64,000 nucleotides of DNA from Opitutaceae bacterium (lineage in GTDB: Bacteria > Verrucomicrobiota > Verrucomicrobiia > Opitutales > Opitutaceae): assembly GCA_019455245.1 (NCBI GenBank), contig JACFMR010000003.1:124001-188000 (forward strand), written 5' to 3'. The position numbers were made by a program, and so were the translations under genes. Below, in pieces: positions 17,786 to 26,275 of this stretch. The notes beneath the pieces were generated by a model. That model was not told the origin of the DNA and made no database searches. It saw only the letters and a program-made list of their open reading frames with translations. Numbering within the stretch: position 1 is the stretch's first letter; every line of letters begins with the position of its first letter.

Positions 17786-20074
17786 TCAACGTGGCATGCA
17801 GGTGAAATGCGTGGTGAAATCGAACTCCCGCCCGGGCGCGGCGCGGCATTGCAGGTGCCACACCGGATCGAGGTGATGATCGACCAAGTCCTCGGCCTGC
17901 GTGATCGTTTCCGCCCACGGTGCGTGCAACGTGAGTTTCCACCCCGGCAGCAGCAGCTCGGCGCGGCGCTCGTCCGCATTGATTCGCCAAGCCGCCCGCG
18001 TGTGCAGATGAAACACCAGCGCATGCGGCTCGCGCAGGCAGCCGCGGTCGCGCACGGTGAACGACTCCGGTGTGGCGGCCTGCAACTCCCGGGTGCAGCT
18101 GCTCATCACCTGCCGCCAGACGTGCGCCAGATCGATTTCCGCGCGCAGTTTGACGGCGTCGCCCGCCCCCTGCGGGATCACATCGATCTCCGGTCCGGCC
18201 TGCTGCGGCGTGGTGCCGTCCGCCCGCATCGGCGCCAGCACGTTGTGCAGTTCGGTGCGCTTGAGGGCGAAGCTGCGCAGATCGTCGTAGCGCACCATGC
18301 CGCGGTCGATCAGCACCGGAGTGTCGTCGAGTTCGAGCGTGAAGGCTCCCTTGTCGAAATGCGTATGGCTGGCGCGCGCCTTGCAGCCGCTGAAATGCAA
18401 CCGCACGTGGCGGCCGGGTTCGATTTCGCGCCTGCTGGTCAGCTGCCCGGTGTTGGGCAACGCACCAAACTCCGGCACGATGCAGGCGGGCACGGGAAGT
18501 TCCGCCGGACCGGCGATGAACGCGAAAGGTCCGTCGATCATGTATTGCCGGTAATAGGTGCTGCCGCGCAGTTGCAGCAGCGTCGCCGCAGCGATATGGC
18601 GGTAAACGTCGTCCGGATAAAACGCCGCCAGCAGCGCGATCGCATCGCCGGTGAGCCGGTCGTTGGAGTTGTCGCCGTCGAGCAGCACGCCGCCGGGCGA
18701 CATGGCCGACATGACCGCGACGAACTTGCCGCTGCGCGCCAGTTTGGGCGGCAGGATGTCGCGGATCGGCCGGCCGCGCACACGCGCGTAGGCCATCAAA
18801 CCCGACAACACCGCCTGCAACGTCACGCTGAAATACCCCACGCCCTCGTCCACCCCGCCGTCCTCCAGCAGGTAGTGATCCATGCCCTCCAGCATATCGG
18901 CATACGCCTGTTCGACATACGGCCGCGTGCGCGGCCAGGCCGCCTCCAGCACCAAGCCGCCGAGGATGCGCGCGCGGCAGAACCACGGGCCCTGGTTGAT
19001 GTGGAACACGTATTCCCATTTCACCATGTCGCGCTGGATGATGCCCAGGCCCTTGTCCCAGATTGCCAGCCGCACGAGCTCGCGTGCGCGGTCCGTCAGG
19101 GCGAACCACAGCCAGTCGTAAACCAGCGCGCAGGTCGTGGTGGACATTTCTTCCAGGAAGCAGCGCTGGTCCCACACGCTGCCACGGGCCCGGCTTTCGG
19201 CCGACTGGCACCAATGCGTGGTGTGCACGTAGCACATCAGGTAGCGCAACGCGTGGCGCATCATCGCCCGGTCCTTGCGCACCAGCCCGACCAGCGCGCA
19301 CAGCACCGGATCCACGGTCCACGGTTCAAAACCCTGCTCGCGCGCGCGCAGGTAGCGGTAGTCCGACCACGGCAGGTAATCGCCAATCTCCTGCTCCGGA
19401 TTGCGTCCCAGGGCGGCGCGGGCCCGCGATTCCAGTTCCGCAAAATGCGGCCCCCACAGCGGATGCTCCGCGCGGGCGCGCAATGCGGCCAAATCGTCCT
19501 CCCCGAACAGCAGGCCGCGGGCAAACTTCACCTCGGGCCACTGGTCCTCCGGCAGAATGAGCCCGGCCCAAGCGGAGTCGTAATGTGGCCGGGCCTCCGC
19601 CAGCCGGCTCCACAACGTGCTGTCGCCCACCGCCCACCATTGCAGGCTGAGCAGGGCCGGACCCGTACGGTCGGTGACGAAGGTCGCGCGCAGCGCGTCG
19701 GCCTCGCCATCACACGGGCGCGTGATCTCGACGCGATGGCCGTCGCCCGTCACCGGTTCGCCCAGATCGTGCCACGCATCGCCGTGACGGCGGGCGAACT
19801 GCACGGTGACTCCGACCGGCACCACGAGGCAGAATATGTAGTGATCGAAACGCGGATGCAGCGGCCCCATCGCCAGCGTGATGCTCCCGGCGGTGCCGCC
19901 CGCGGGACAGTTGTCCCATTGGATGCGTGTGCTGTCCCAGATGAACTGGCGGCGAAATTCTGTCGCCCGGTCCGGCACCACGGTCAGCGGCAGTTGCTCG
20001 GCAATGGCGGTGTCATGAAACGGCGCGAACATCGACTCGGCCGGATTCAATTCCCACAGGGGCATCGATTGCAT
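17786..20074 (-). CDS. Heparinase II/III-like polysaccharide lyase, large form
   Basis: 762 residues. The middle is an all-helical toroid (EEMSTTTCALVYDWLWF, HINQGPWF, EDGGVDEGVGYFSV) and the C-terminal half is beta-rich with the heparinase II/III active-site-type segment ASHTHFDKGAFTLELDDTP (two His and an Asp). The N-terminal 180 residues look like a beta-sandwich accessory domain. No signal peptide. ATG 20074 has a GGAGGA ribosome binding site 14 bp upstream; ATG 20065 is an alternative. It differs clearly from the 3.4-kb lyase gene and is not a recent duplicate. Downstream is the small beta-protein gene, 63 bp away. Confidence 0.85.
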   Translation of the reverse strand: MQSMPLWELNPAESMFAPFHDTAIAEQLPLTVVPDRATEFRRQFIWDSTRIQWDNCPAGGTAGSITLAMGPLHPRFDHYIFCLVVPVGVTVQFARRHGDAWHDLGEPVTGDGHRVEITRPCDGEADALRATFVTDRTGPALLSLQWWAVGDSTLWSRLAEARPHYDSAWAGLILPEDQWPEVKFARGLLFGEDDLAALRARAEHPLWGPHFAELESRARAALGRNPEQEIGDYLPWSDYRYLRAREQGFEPWTVDPVLCALVGLVRKDRAMMRHALRYLMCYVHTTHWCQSAESRARGSVWDQRCFLEEMSTTTCALVYDWLWFALTDRARELVRLAIWDKGLGIIQRDMVKWEYVFHINQGPWFCRARILGGLVLEAAWPRTRPYVEQAYADMLEGMDHYLLEDGGVDEGVGYFSVTLQAVLSGLMAYARVRGRPIRDILPPKLARSGKFVAVMSAMSPGGVLLDGDNSNDRLTGDAIALLAAFYPDDVYRHIAAATLLQLRGSTYYRQYMIDGPFAFIAGPAELPVPACIVPEFGALPNTGQLTSRREIEPGRHVRLHFSGCKARASHTHFDKGAFTLELDDTPVLIDRGMVRYDDLRSFALKRTELHNVLAPMRADGTTPQQAGPEIDVIPQGAGDAVKLRAEIDLAHVWRQVMSSCTRELQAATPESFTVRDRGCLREPHALVFHLHTRAAWRINADERRAELLLPGWKLTLHAPWAETITQAEDLVDHHLDPVWHLQCRAAPGREFDFTTHFTCMPR

Positions 20075-20134
20075 GGTCCGCCACTATTCCTCCGCCCGCA
20101 GCCCGGGCACAAGCCTGCGTCGCACCCGGCCAAG

Positions 20135-20165
20135 AAAAACCCGCGGACGTTGCCGACCGCGGGTT
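20135..20165 (-). terminator. Intrinsic terminator of the phytanoyl-CoA dioxygenase-like gene
   Basis: On the minus strand the stem AACCCGCGG / CCGCGGGTT (plus 20165-20157 and 20146-20138) has a 10-nt loop and runs into five T residues. It lies 26 bp past the stop of the PhyH gene and separates it from the lyase gene. Confidence 0.85.
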
Positions 20166-20191
20166 CGCAAAAGCAGGCTGGAAGACTCCGC

Positions 20192-21202
20192 TCAGACCTT
20201 GGTTTCGGCCGTCGGCCAGCGCCGGTAGGCCGAGAACTTGGAACTGGTGCGGTCGTAGGTCTCGCGGCGTTTCACGTATTCGGTGTAGTCGGTCACCGCC
20301 TCGGGCGTCTTCCGGCTGTGCACGAGAAAATCGGCCTCGGGCGGATAGCAGGCGATGTTGCCCTTCTCGTAAAACTCGGGATCGGCGTTGCCTTCGGCGT
20401 CGATTTGCTCGGGCCAGAGCCCGACGTTGTTCGGTACCTCGGCCGACTGGTAGCGCAGGTCCATGCTCCAGCGGATGTGGTCCGAGTAGTTCGGGGTCGA
20501 GCAATGCGGCGTGCGGTTGGTCATGAAAACCACGCCACCGCGCGGACAGGCCGCGGTGATGGAGCGGCGCGGATCGTCGGGCAGGTCCTCGTCCTTGATG
20601 ACGAGGAACCCGGCGTTGCCGCCGGTGTGGTGCTTCACGACCTTGCCGGTGTGCGTGCGCGGAAGGATCTGCATGCAGCCGTTCTCGACCGTGGCATCCA
20701 CCATCGGCACCCAGCAGGTGATGATCAGCTGCGTGTCGCAGTGCGGAGAGAAATAGCCGCTGTCCTGGTGCCACGGCACCACGCCGCGCCCGATGTTGGG
20801 CAGTTTCGGGCGGATGCGATAGACGGAGGACGCCACGATTTCCGAGGTGCCGAGCAGGGCGCCCACGGCGGCCAGCATCTTGGGATGCGCGATGACATCG
20901 AACATCTCCGGCGCGTGAAAACCGCCGCCGCGCAGACCCTCGAGGTGCTTCATGATGAGCTCGCCGTTCTCCTTGGAATCACGGTGGATGGCGGCCAGCC
21001 GGCGGTCAAAATCGAGCTCCTCGTGCAGGTTTTCCAACTTGCCCTCGGCCTTGAGCTCGCGGGCCTTGCGGTCGATCTCGGCGTGGAGCGCGTTGCGCAA
21101 CGGCTCCAAATCGGCGGGATCAAACACGTCGGGCACAATGAGATAGCCCTCTTCGTGGAAGAAACTGACCTGTTGGGGAGAAAGGGAACGGGGAGAACTC
21201 AT
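20192..21202 (-). CDS. Phytanoyl-CoA dioxygenase (PhyH)-family Fe(II)/2-oxoglutarate oxygenase
   Basis: 336 residues of double-stranded beta-helix oxygenase. The iron facial triad is visible as WHQD (His145, Asp147) and a distal His in RTPHCS (His232), with Arg243 as the likely 2-oxoglutarate anchor. GCMQILPRTH is the family's conserved strand. Substrate unknown; in polysaccharide degraders such genes often modify sugars or quaternary amines. It is divergent from the SDR gene with about 130 bp between them, and has its own terminator. Confidence 0.9.
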   Translation of the reverse strand: MSSPRSLSPQQVSFFHEEGYLIVPDVFDPADLEPLRNALHAEIDRKARELKAEGKLENLHEELDFDRRLAAIHRDSKENGELIMKHLEGLRGGGFHAPEMFDVIAHPKMLAAVGALLGTSEIVASSVYRIRPKLPNIGRGVVPWHQDSGYFSPHCDTQLIITCWVPMVDATVENGCMQILPRTHTGKVVKHHTGGNAGFLVIKDEDLPDDPRRSITAACPRGGVVFMTNRTPHCSTPNYSDHIRWSMDLRYQSAEVPNNVGLWPEQIDAEGNADPEFYEKGNIACYPPEADFLVHSRKTPEAVTDYTEYVKRRETYDRTSSKFSAYRRWPTAETKV

Positions 21203-21331
21203 GGGACCTATAACCTGCCATAATCATCCGTTTCTGGCAATGGCCGGCATTCACCATCGCTGGTAAATAAACAACGCACAGTCGTATCATGCAGTCTGGT
21301 GGTTGGATCTGATGCCCGCCAGCATCCCGTC

Positions 21332-22129
21332 ATGCGATTTGCCGACCAAGTCATTTGGATCACGGGCGCCTCTTCCGGCATTGGCGAGGGACTGGCTCTG
21401 GCCCTCGCCGCGCAGGGCGCGCAGCTGGTGTTGTCGAGCCGGCGTCCAAATGAACTCGAACGCGTCCGCCGCGCCTGCGCCCAACCGGAGCGTCACCTCG
21501 TGTGGCCGCTTGATCTCGCACAAGGTGAGAGCTTCGCCGCCGCGGTCGCCCAAGTGCAGGCCCGCTACGGACACGTCGACGTGCTGATCAACAACGGCGG
21601 GGTGAGCCAACGCGCCCTCGCGACCGAGGCCAGCGCGGAGAGCGAACGGCGATTGATGGAGGTGGATTACTTCGGCCCGGTGGCCCTCACCAAGGCCGTG
21701 CTGCCGGTCATGCGCGCGCAACGGTCCGGCCGCCTCGTGGTCATCAGCAGCGTCATGGGCTACATCGGCACGCCCGGCCGTTCGACCTACGCGGCGGCCA
21801 AGCACGCCCTGCACGGCTACTTCGATTCGCTGCGCGCCGAACTCTGGCGGGAAAACATCAAGGTGTTGCTCGTCTGCCCCGGCTACGTGAAGACCGCCGT
21901 AAGCGCCAACGCGCTTGGAGCCACCGGCGAAAGGCACAACCGCACCGACGCCACCCACGAAAAAGGCATCCCGGTCGAACGCTGCGTGCGCGCCATCCTG
22001 CGCGGCATGGCCGCCAACCGCGAGGAGATCGCCGTGGGCGGCCCGGAGATCGCCGCCATCTGGCTCAAACGCTGGCTGCCTTGGTTGGTTTCCCGTGTGG
22101 TGCGGCGGATGAAATTTGTGACCGGTTGA
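21332..22129 (+). CDS. Short-chain dehydrogenase/reductase (DHRS7-like)
   Basis: 265 residues of classical SDR: cofactor motif TGASSGIGEG (residues 11-20), NNGG in the NNAG position, catalytic Ser in ISSV, and YAAAKHAL giving the Tyr-x3-Lys pair. The C-terminal basic stretch (LKRWLPWLVSRVVRRM) may bind membrane, as in DHRS7-type SDRs. ATG 21332 places the first Rossmann strand at the N-terminus. Substrate not predictable. Confidence 0.88.
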   Translation: MRFADQVIWITGASSGIGEGLALALAAQGAQLVLSSRRPNELERVRRACAQPERHLVWPLDLAQGESFAAAVAQVQARYGHVDVLINNGGVSQRALATEASAESERRLMEVDYFGPVALTKAVLPVMRAQRSGRLVVISSVMGYIGTPGRSTYAAAKHALHGYFDSLRAELWRENIKVLLVCPGYVKTAVSANALGATGERHNRTDATHEKGIPVERCVRAILRGMAANREEIAVGGPEIAAIWLKRWLPWLVSRVVRRMKFVTG

Positions 22130-22196
22130 ATTACGCCGGGCAGCCGCATCGTTCACCGGAGGTTGTGCCGTTGAAAAAATCACTTCACTTCACGGC

Positions 22197-24224
22197 ATGC
22201 TTGCGCAACGGGCTTCCATTTTCTGCCTTCTCCTGCCGCTCGTGATCCCCGTTCGCGGGAACGAAGCGGTGCAGCTGACGCCGTTTGCGGTCAATGCGAG
22301 CCGCCGCGAGATGATTTCGGGCGACGGTCGGGATGAGGTGCGCTGGATTAGCGGTGAAAGCATCGCAGCCGCCACTGCGCCGGATCATGCGTTGCGGCTC
22401 GACCCGGCGTTCAGCCTTTTCCGGCGCACGGACAGTCTCGGGGCCAATCCGACCGCGCAAGGCGTATCGTTGCGCGGCATCGGCCCCAGCGGCGCCAGCC
22501 GCACTCTGGTGCTGCTCGACGGCGTGCCGCTCAACGATCCGTTCGGCGGCTGGGTCACGTGGATGCAGCTGCCCACGTGGGCCTTGGCCGGCGCCGAAAT
22601 CCGCCATGGCGGCGGTTCCGCCGCGTGGGGCAATGCCGCCCTTGGCGGGACCATTGCGCTCGTGAGCAAACCCGTTTCCGCGGACCAACAGGCATTGCGG
22701 TTTGACGCCGGCTCGTTCGACACCCGCAGCGCCACGCTTGCCACCGGCGCGAAACACAACCGCACCTCCGCGCGCGTCGACGCACGCGTGTTCTCGACCG
22801 ACGGCTATCATCCGCTCGCCACCCCGGATCGCGGTGCGGTGGACCGTGCGCTTGGCTCGGAACACCGGTTGATGCAGGTCCGGCTCGGGCATGACTTCGA
22901 CGGCATGTCCGCCCAACTTCTGCTGCGGCATTTCGATGAGGACCGCGGCAACGGCACCGCGCTGCAAAACAACGCCACGCGCATCGACACGGCGGTGCTG
23001 ACCTTGCGCGGGCGCGCCGCCACCGACGCCTGGCAATTGACGCTCTATCGGCAGGACCTGACCTACCGCAGTTTTTTCAGCGCCGTCGCGTCCGACCGCA
23101 GTGCGGAGACCCCGGCGAACAACCAATATGACGTGCCCAGCGATGCCGGCGGCGCCGGCCTGACTTACGCCGGCGAACGTGCCGGCATCCGTTTCACCAC
23201 CGGCCTCGACTACCGGCAGGTCAGCGGTGAAACGCGCGAGGATTTTCTCTACAGCGGCGGCGCTTTCACCCGACGGCGATTCGCGGGGGGCGATCAGGCC
23301 GTGGGCGGCGCCTTCGTTTCGCTGGCCCACGATCCGTCCCCCACCCTGACCACGCTCGTGCAACTCCGCGTCGACCGTTGGGCCGAACGCAACGGCCATC
23401 GGCGTGAATCCAATCTCATCACGGGCACGCCCACGCGCGACGAACGCTCTCCCGCACGCGACGGCACCGAGCCCCATGGCACCGTGTCGCTCACCTGGCA
23501 GCCGGGCAGGGCGTGGACCGTGCGGGGTTCGGCCTACACCGCTTTTCGTCTCCCCACGCTCAACGAACTTCACCGCCCCTTCCGGGTCGGCAATGTGGCC
23601 ACCGAGGCGAATCCGGCGCTCACGCCGGAAATCCTGCGTGGCATCGAAGCGGGGTTCGGCTATCGCGCGGGTCGCGCGGACCTTGCGCTCACGGGATTTC
23701 TCAACCACCTCGATGATGCGGTCGCAAACGTCACGCTCAACGCCACGCCCACGCTGGTCACACGCCAGCGGCTGAACCTCGACCGGCTGCGCGTCCGTGG
23801 GGTGGAAGGCCGGATCACATACGATGCCACCGAAGAACTCAGGCTTGAAGCGGGTTTCCTGCACGTAGACTCGCGTGTCGCCGCGGCCGCGGCGCAGCCG
23901 GCGTTGGTCGGTCTTCGGGTTGCGCAGGTGCCGAAGACCACGTTGACCGCCCGCGCCGAATGGCAGGCGCGACCTTCGCTGCGCATTTCCGCGCAGGGCC
24001 GCTGGACTTCGGCCCAGTTTGAGGACGATGAAAACACGCTGCCGCTCGCAGCGGCGGGCACCCTGGATTTTTCGGCGGAGCAAAAGCTCACCGACGCGCT
24101 CGCCGTGACGTTGATGATCGGAAATGTTTTTGATCGCGCGGTGCCGGTGAGCCGATCCGCCGGCGGGCTCACGAGTTTTGCCAGCCCGCGTCATGTGCGC
24201 GCCGGGGTGCGGTTGGTTTTCTAG
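22197..24224 (+). CDS. TonB-dependent outer-membrane receptor
   Basis: 675 residues with a signal peptide (residues 1-20). The plug domain (about 60-170) includes GVSLRGIGPSGASRTLVLLD and GVPLNDPFGGW. A beta-barrel of alternating hydrophobic strands follows, ending with the aromatic C-terminal strand HVRAGVRLVF expected for BAM-dependent insertion. It imports a ligand using TonB energy. No riboswitch, SusD partner or iron-box is visible in the 67-bp upstream gap. The N-terminal VQLTPFAVNAS segment is typical of Opitutaceae-type receptors. Confidence 0.93.
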   Translation: MLAQRASIFCLLLPLVIPVRGNEAVQLTPFAVNASRREMISGDGRDEVRWISGESIAAATAPDHALRLDPAFSLFRRTDSLGANPTAQGVSLRGIGPSGASRTLVLLDGVPLNDPFGGWVTWMQLPTWALAGAEIRHGGGSAAWGNAALGGTIALVSKPVSADQQALRFDAGSFDTRSATLATGAKHNRTSARVDARVFSTDGYHPLATPDRGAVDRALGSEHRLMQVRLGHDFDGMSAQLLLRHFDEDRGNGTALQNNATRIDTAVLTLRGRAATDAWQLTLYRQDLTYRSFFSAVASDRSAETPANNQYDVPSDAGGAGLTYAGERAGIRFTTGLDYRQVSGETREDFLYSGGAFTRRRFAGGDQAVGGAFVSLAHDPSPTLTTLVQLRVDRWAERNGHRRESNLITGTPTRDERSPARDGTEPHGTVSLTWQPGRAWTVRGSAYTAFRLPTLNELHRPFRVGNVATEANPALTPEILRGIEAGFGYRAGRADLALTGFLNHLDDAVANVTLNATPTLVTRQRLNLDRLRVRGVEGRITYDATEELRLEAGFLHVDSRVAAAAAQPALVGLRVAQVPKTTLTARAEWQARPSLRISAQGRWTSAQFEDDENTLPLAAAGTLDFSAEQKLTDALAVTLMIGNVFDRAVPVSRSAGGLTSFASPRHVRAGVRLVF

Positions 24225-24429
24225 AGCGGTTGTAATGGAATTGTGGCCGCGTTGGCCGTGCCCTTCGTTGGCTTGGCGAAGTAGGGAGCTTGGCGATTCT
24301 GCTGGCCAGCAGAATGGTCGCCCCTTGGCCACACTTTCGCCTTTGGCTCAAGTGCGGCTACGACATTTCAGAAATCGCTCAACCCGGCCGATCCGATTGC
24401 GGGCTAGCCCACCCTGTGCATGCTGGCTT
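24225..24429. repeat. Mosaic intergenic repeat with a 20-bp perfect palindrome
   Basis: This gap holds no gene. It contains ATTCTGCTGG/CCAGCAGAAT (24296-24315), a perfect 20-bp palindrome, flanked by GCCGTGCCCTTCG..GGCTTGGCGAAG and GCCTTTGGCTCAAG segments. Near-copies of these pieces recur at 34346-34440, 56392-56580 and 60796-60860. It is a dispersed mosaic element. Confidence 0.75.
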
Positions 24430-24783
24430 ATGCGCGCACTCAGCCTGAGCCTGTTGACCGCCGTCGGCATGACCATCGACCTCATCGCCAGCCCGTTGCC
24501 CGAGCTTGGTGAACACCGTTGGCAACACCGGGTGCTGGTGATCGACACCCCGGGCACCTCCGTCCCGGCCTATCAAACGCAGGCCGCCGCGCTGCTGCCC
24601 GCTTGGGCGGGATTGCTGGAGCGCGACCTGCACCTGATCACGCGTGATGCCGCGCCGGCCTTTCGCGTCCGGCTGATCGGCAAGGATGGCGGCGTCAAAC
24701 TCGACCGCGACACCCCGGTCGCAGCCGCCGAGCTCTTCGCGTTGATCGACGCCATGCCCATGCGTCGCGCGGAGCGCAAATAA
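24430..24783 (+). CDS. DUF4174-family protein
   Basis: 117 residues with an N-terminal hydrophobic segment. It contains the family landmarks RVLVIDTPG, LLERDLHLITRD, RVRLIGKDGGVKL and the terminal IDAMPMRR. DUF4174 proteins have a thioredoxin-like fold without the CxxC; function unknown. ATG 24430 is the first start after the upstream repeat. It is convergent with the sugar isomerase gene across a 34-bp hairpin. Confidence 0.82.
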   Translation: MRALSLSLLTAVGMTIDLIASPLPELGEHRWQHRVLVIDTPGTSVPAYQTQAAALLPAWAGLLERDLHLITRDAAPAFRVRLIGKDGGVKLDRDTPVAAAELFALIDAMPMRRAERK

Positions 24784-24784
24784 C

Positions 24785-24818
24785 AATGCCGCCTGCGCCC
24801 AAGGGCGCGGACGGCATT
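24785..24818. terminator. Bidirectional hairpin between convergent genes
   Basis: AATGCCG (24785) pairs with CGGCATT (ending 24818) and the inner CTGCGCCC pairs with GGGCGCGG (one G-U) around AA. The hairpin sits between the stops at 24783 and 24838. T-tracts are poor on both sides, so any termination would depend mainly on the stem. Confidence 0.5.
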
Positions 24819-24837
24819 GGCAAACCTGCGCGGTGCC

Positions 24838-26037
24838 TCAGGCGAAGCTGCCGCCGCGCGTGATACCCATGGCCTTGCGGCGGGCGTTGCGATCGGCGGC
24901 GGCCTTTTTCTCGTAGCCGCTGCGGCGGTGCTCGGCGAGTGGATCGGCGGGCAGCTTGTTCGCCTTGCGGAAAGCGGCGAGCGCGGGTGCGACGTCGGTG
25001 AAGAACGCCTTTTTCAGGATGAGCTCGGCGTCGATGACGTTGTTCTTTGCCTGCGCCTTGCGCAGCGCGTCGTGATCGACGATCGCGGCCTTGGCGTAGA
25101 GTTCCTGCGCCATGACGACGGTCTGGATCATCGCCTCGACCTTCGGTTTCTCGTTGTGGCACTGGTCAACCATGTAGGCGATCTTCGGCATCTTGCCGCG
25201 GTCGGCGGCGAAGGAATGAATCTCGTGGAAAATGCGGAAGATCTGGTAGGGATCGATCGAGCCGAGGGTCAGGTCGTCGTCGGCATACTTGCGGTCGTTG
25301 AAATGGAAGCCGCCGAGCATGTCCTCGTCGAGCAGCCACGCCACGATCTGCTCGATGTTGGTCGCGTTGTAGTGGTGACCGGTGTCAACCAGCACCTTGG
25401 CGCGCGGGCCGGCCTTCTTCGAGTAGAGGTAGGCCATGCCCCAGTCGGCGATGTCGGTGGCGTAGAACGCGGGCTCGAAGGGCTTGTATTCGACGAGCAT
25501 CGTCTGCTTCGGCCCGAGTTTCTTGTGCAGGGCCTTGAGGCAGTCCTCGAAGTAACCCTTGCGCTCGCGGATGCTGCCCTGCCCGGGATAATTGATGCCG
25601 TCGGCAAACCAGAGCGAAAGGTATTCGCTGCCGGTCGCCTTCATGATGTCGACCGAGTCAAAGCAGTGCTGCAGCGCCTGCTGACGCACCTTCGGGTCGT
25701 TGTGGGCGAAGGAGCCCCACTTGTATTCCTGGTCTTGGAAAACATTGGGATTGATCGCGCCGATCTTCACGCCGTGCTGGCGCGCGAGCTTCACCACCGA
25801 GCGCGGATCCTCGCCGGGGACGAAGTCCCACAGCACGTGCACCGCCACGGTCGGGCAGCAGCCGGTGAGCGCGTGCACCTGGCCGGCGTCGGCCAGCTTG
25901 TCGTTCATGTCGATGGCCGCGGCGTCTTGGAAAAACTTGCCGAAGCGCGTGCCGGTGTCGGCGAAACCCCAGCTGGGCGTTTCGACCTTGAAGGTGGAGA
26001 GCGCCTCGACGGCGCGACGGAGAAGTTTGGGCGTCAT
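24838..26037 (-). CDS. rhaI: L-rhamnose isomerase (RhaI type) / TIM-barrel sugar isomerase
   Basis: 399 residues of AP-endonuclease-like TIM barrel. It begins with a helix then VETPSWGFADTGTRFGKF, and later has LWFADGINYPGQGS and the metal-site strands VEYKPFEPAFY, VLVDTGHHYNATNIE and GGFHFNDRKYADDD. These fit the Pseudomonas stutzeri-type L-rhamnose isomerase and its broad-specificity relatives, which interconvert L-rhamnose and L-rhamnulose using Mn2+. No rhamnulose kinase or aldolase gene is adjacent, so the substrate assignment is by family. ATG 26037 chosen as the first clear start before the conserved helix. Confidence 0.82.
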   Translation of the reverse strand: MTPKLLRRAVEALSTFKVETPSWGFADTGTRFGKFFQDAAAIDMNDKLADAGQVHALTGCCPTVAVHVLWDFVPGEDPRSVVKLARQHGVKIGAINPNVFQDQEYKWGSFAHNDPKVRQQALQHCFDSVDIMKATGSEYLSLWFADGINYPGQGSIRERKGYFEDCLKALHKKLGPKQTMLVEYKPFEPAFYATDIADWGMAYLYSKKAGPRAKVLVDTGHHYNATNIEQIVAWLLDEDMLGGFHFNDRKYADDDLTLGSIDPYQIFRIFHEIHSFAADRGKMPKIAYMVDQCHNEKPKVEAMIQTVVMAQELYAKAAIVDHDALRKAQAKNNVIDAELILKKAFFTDVAPALAAFRKANKLPADPLAEHRRSGYEKKAAADRNARRKAMGITRGGSFA

Positions 26038-26275
26038 GACCTTGCATTTATGCCGCAGCCGGCCGGGGAAAGTCAGTCTCGAAATAAGGTGAACTTTCAA
26101 TTTGGCGCAGGCGGCCCGCCGCCCTCATCCTCCGGGCATGTGTGATGACTGTCTGCGTCTCGGCACCCCCTGGCTGCCCGGCCTCCACGGGGGCAAACCG
26201 CGGCCGCGACCCAAGGTGCGGCGCCAACGGACCGCACCGGCCGCGGTGAAAAACAATCCGCGCCCAGCGCGGCGC

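Noticed and set aside
20075..20134. Promoter for the large heparinase-like gene in the gap after the PhyH terminator
   Set aside because: No acceptable -35/-10 pair was seen; a Shine-Dalgarno is present but the promoter cannot be placed.
24178..24429. Upstream extension of the DUF4174 gene
   Set aside because: The extension is encoded by the mosaic repeat; the DUF4174 signal-like N-terminus begins at 24430.
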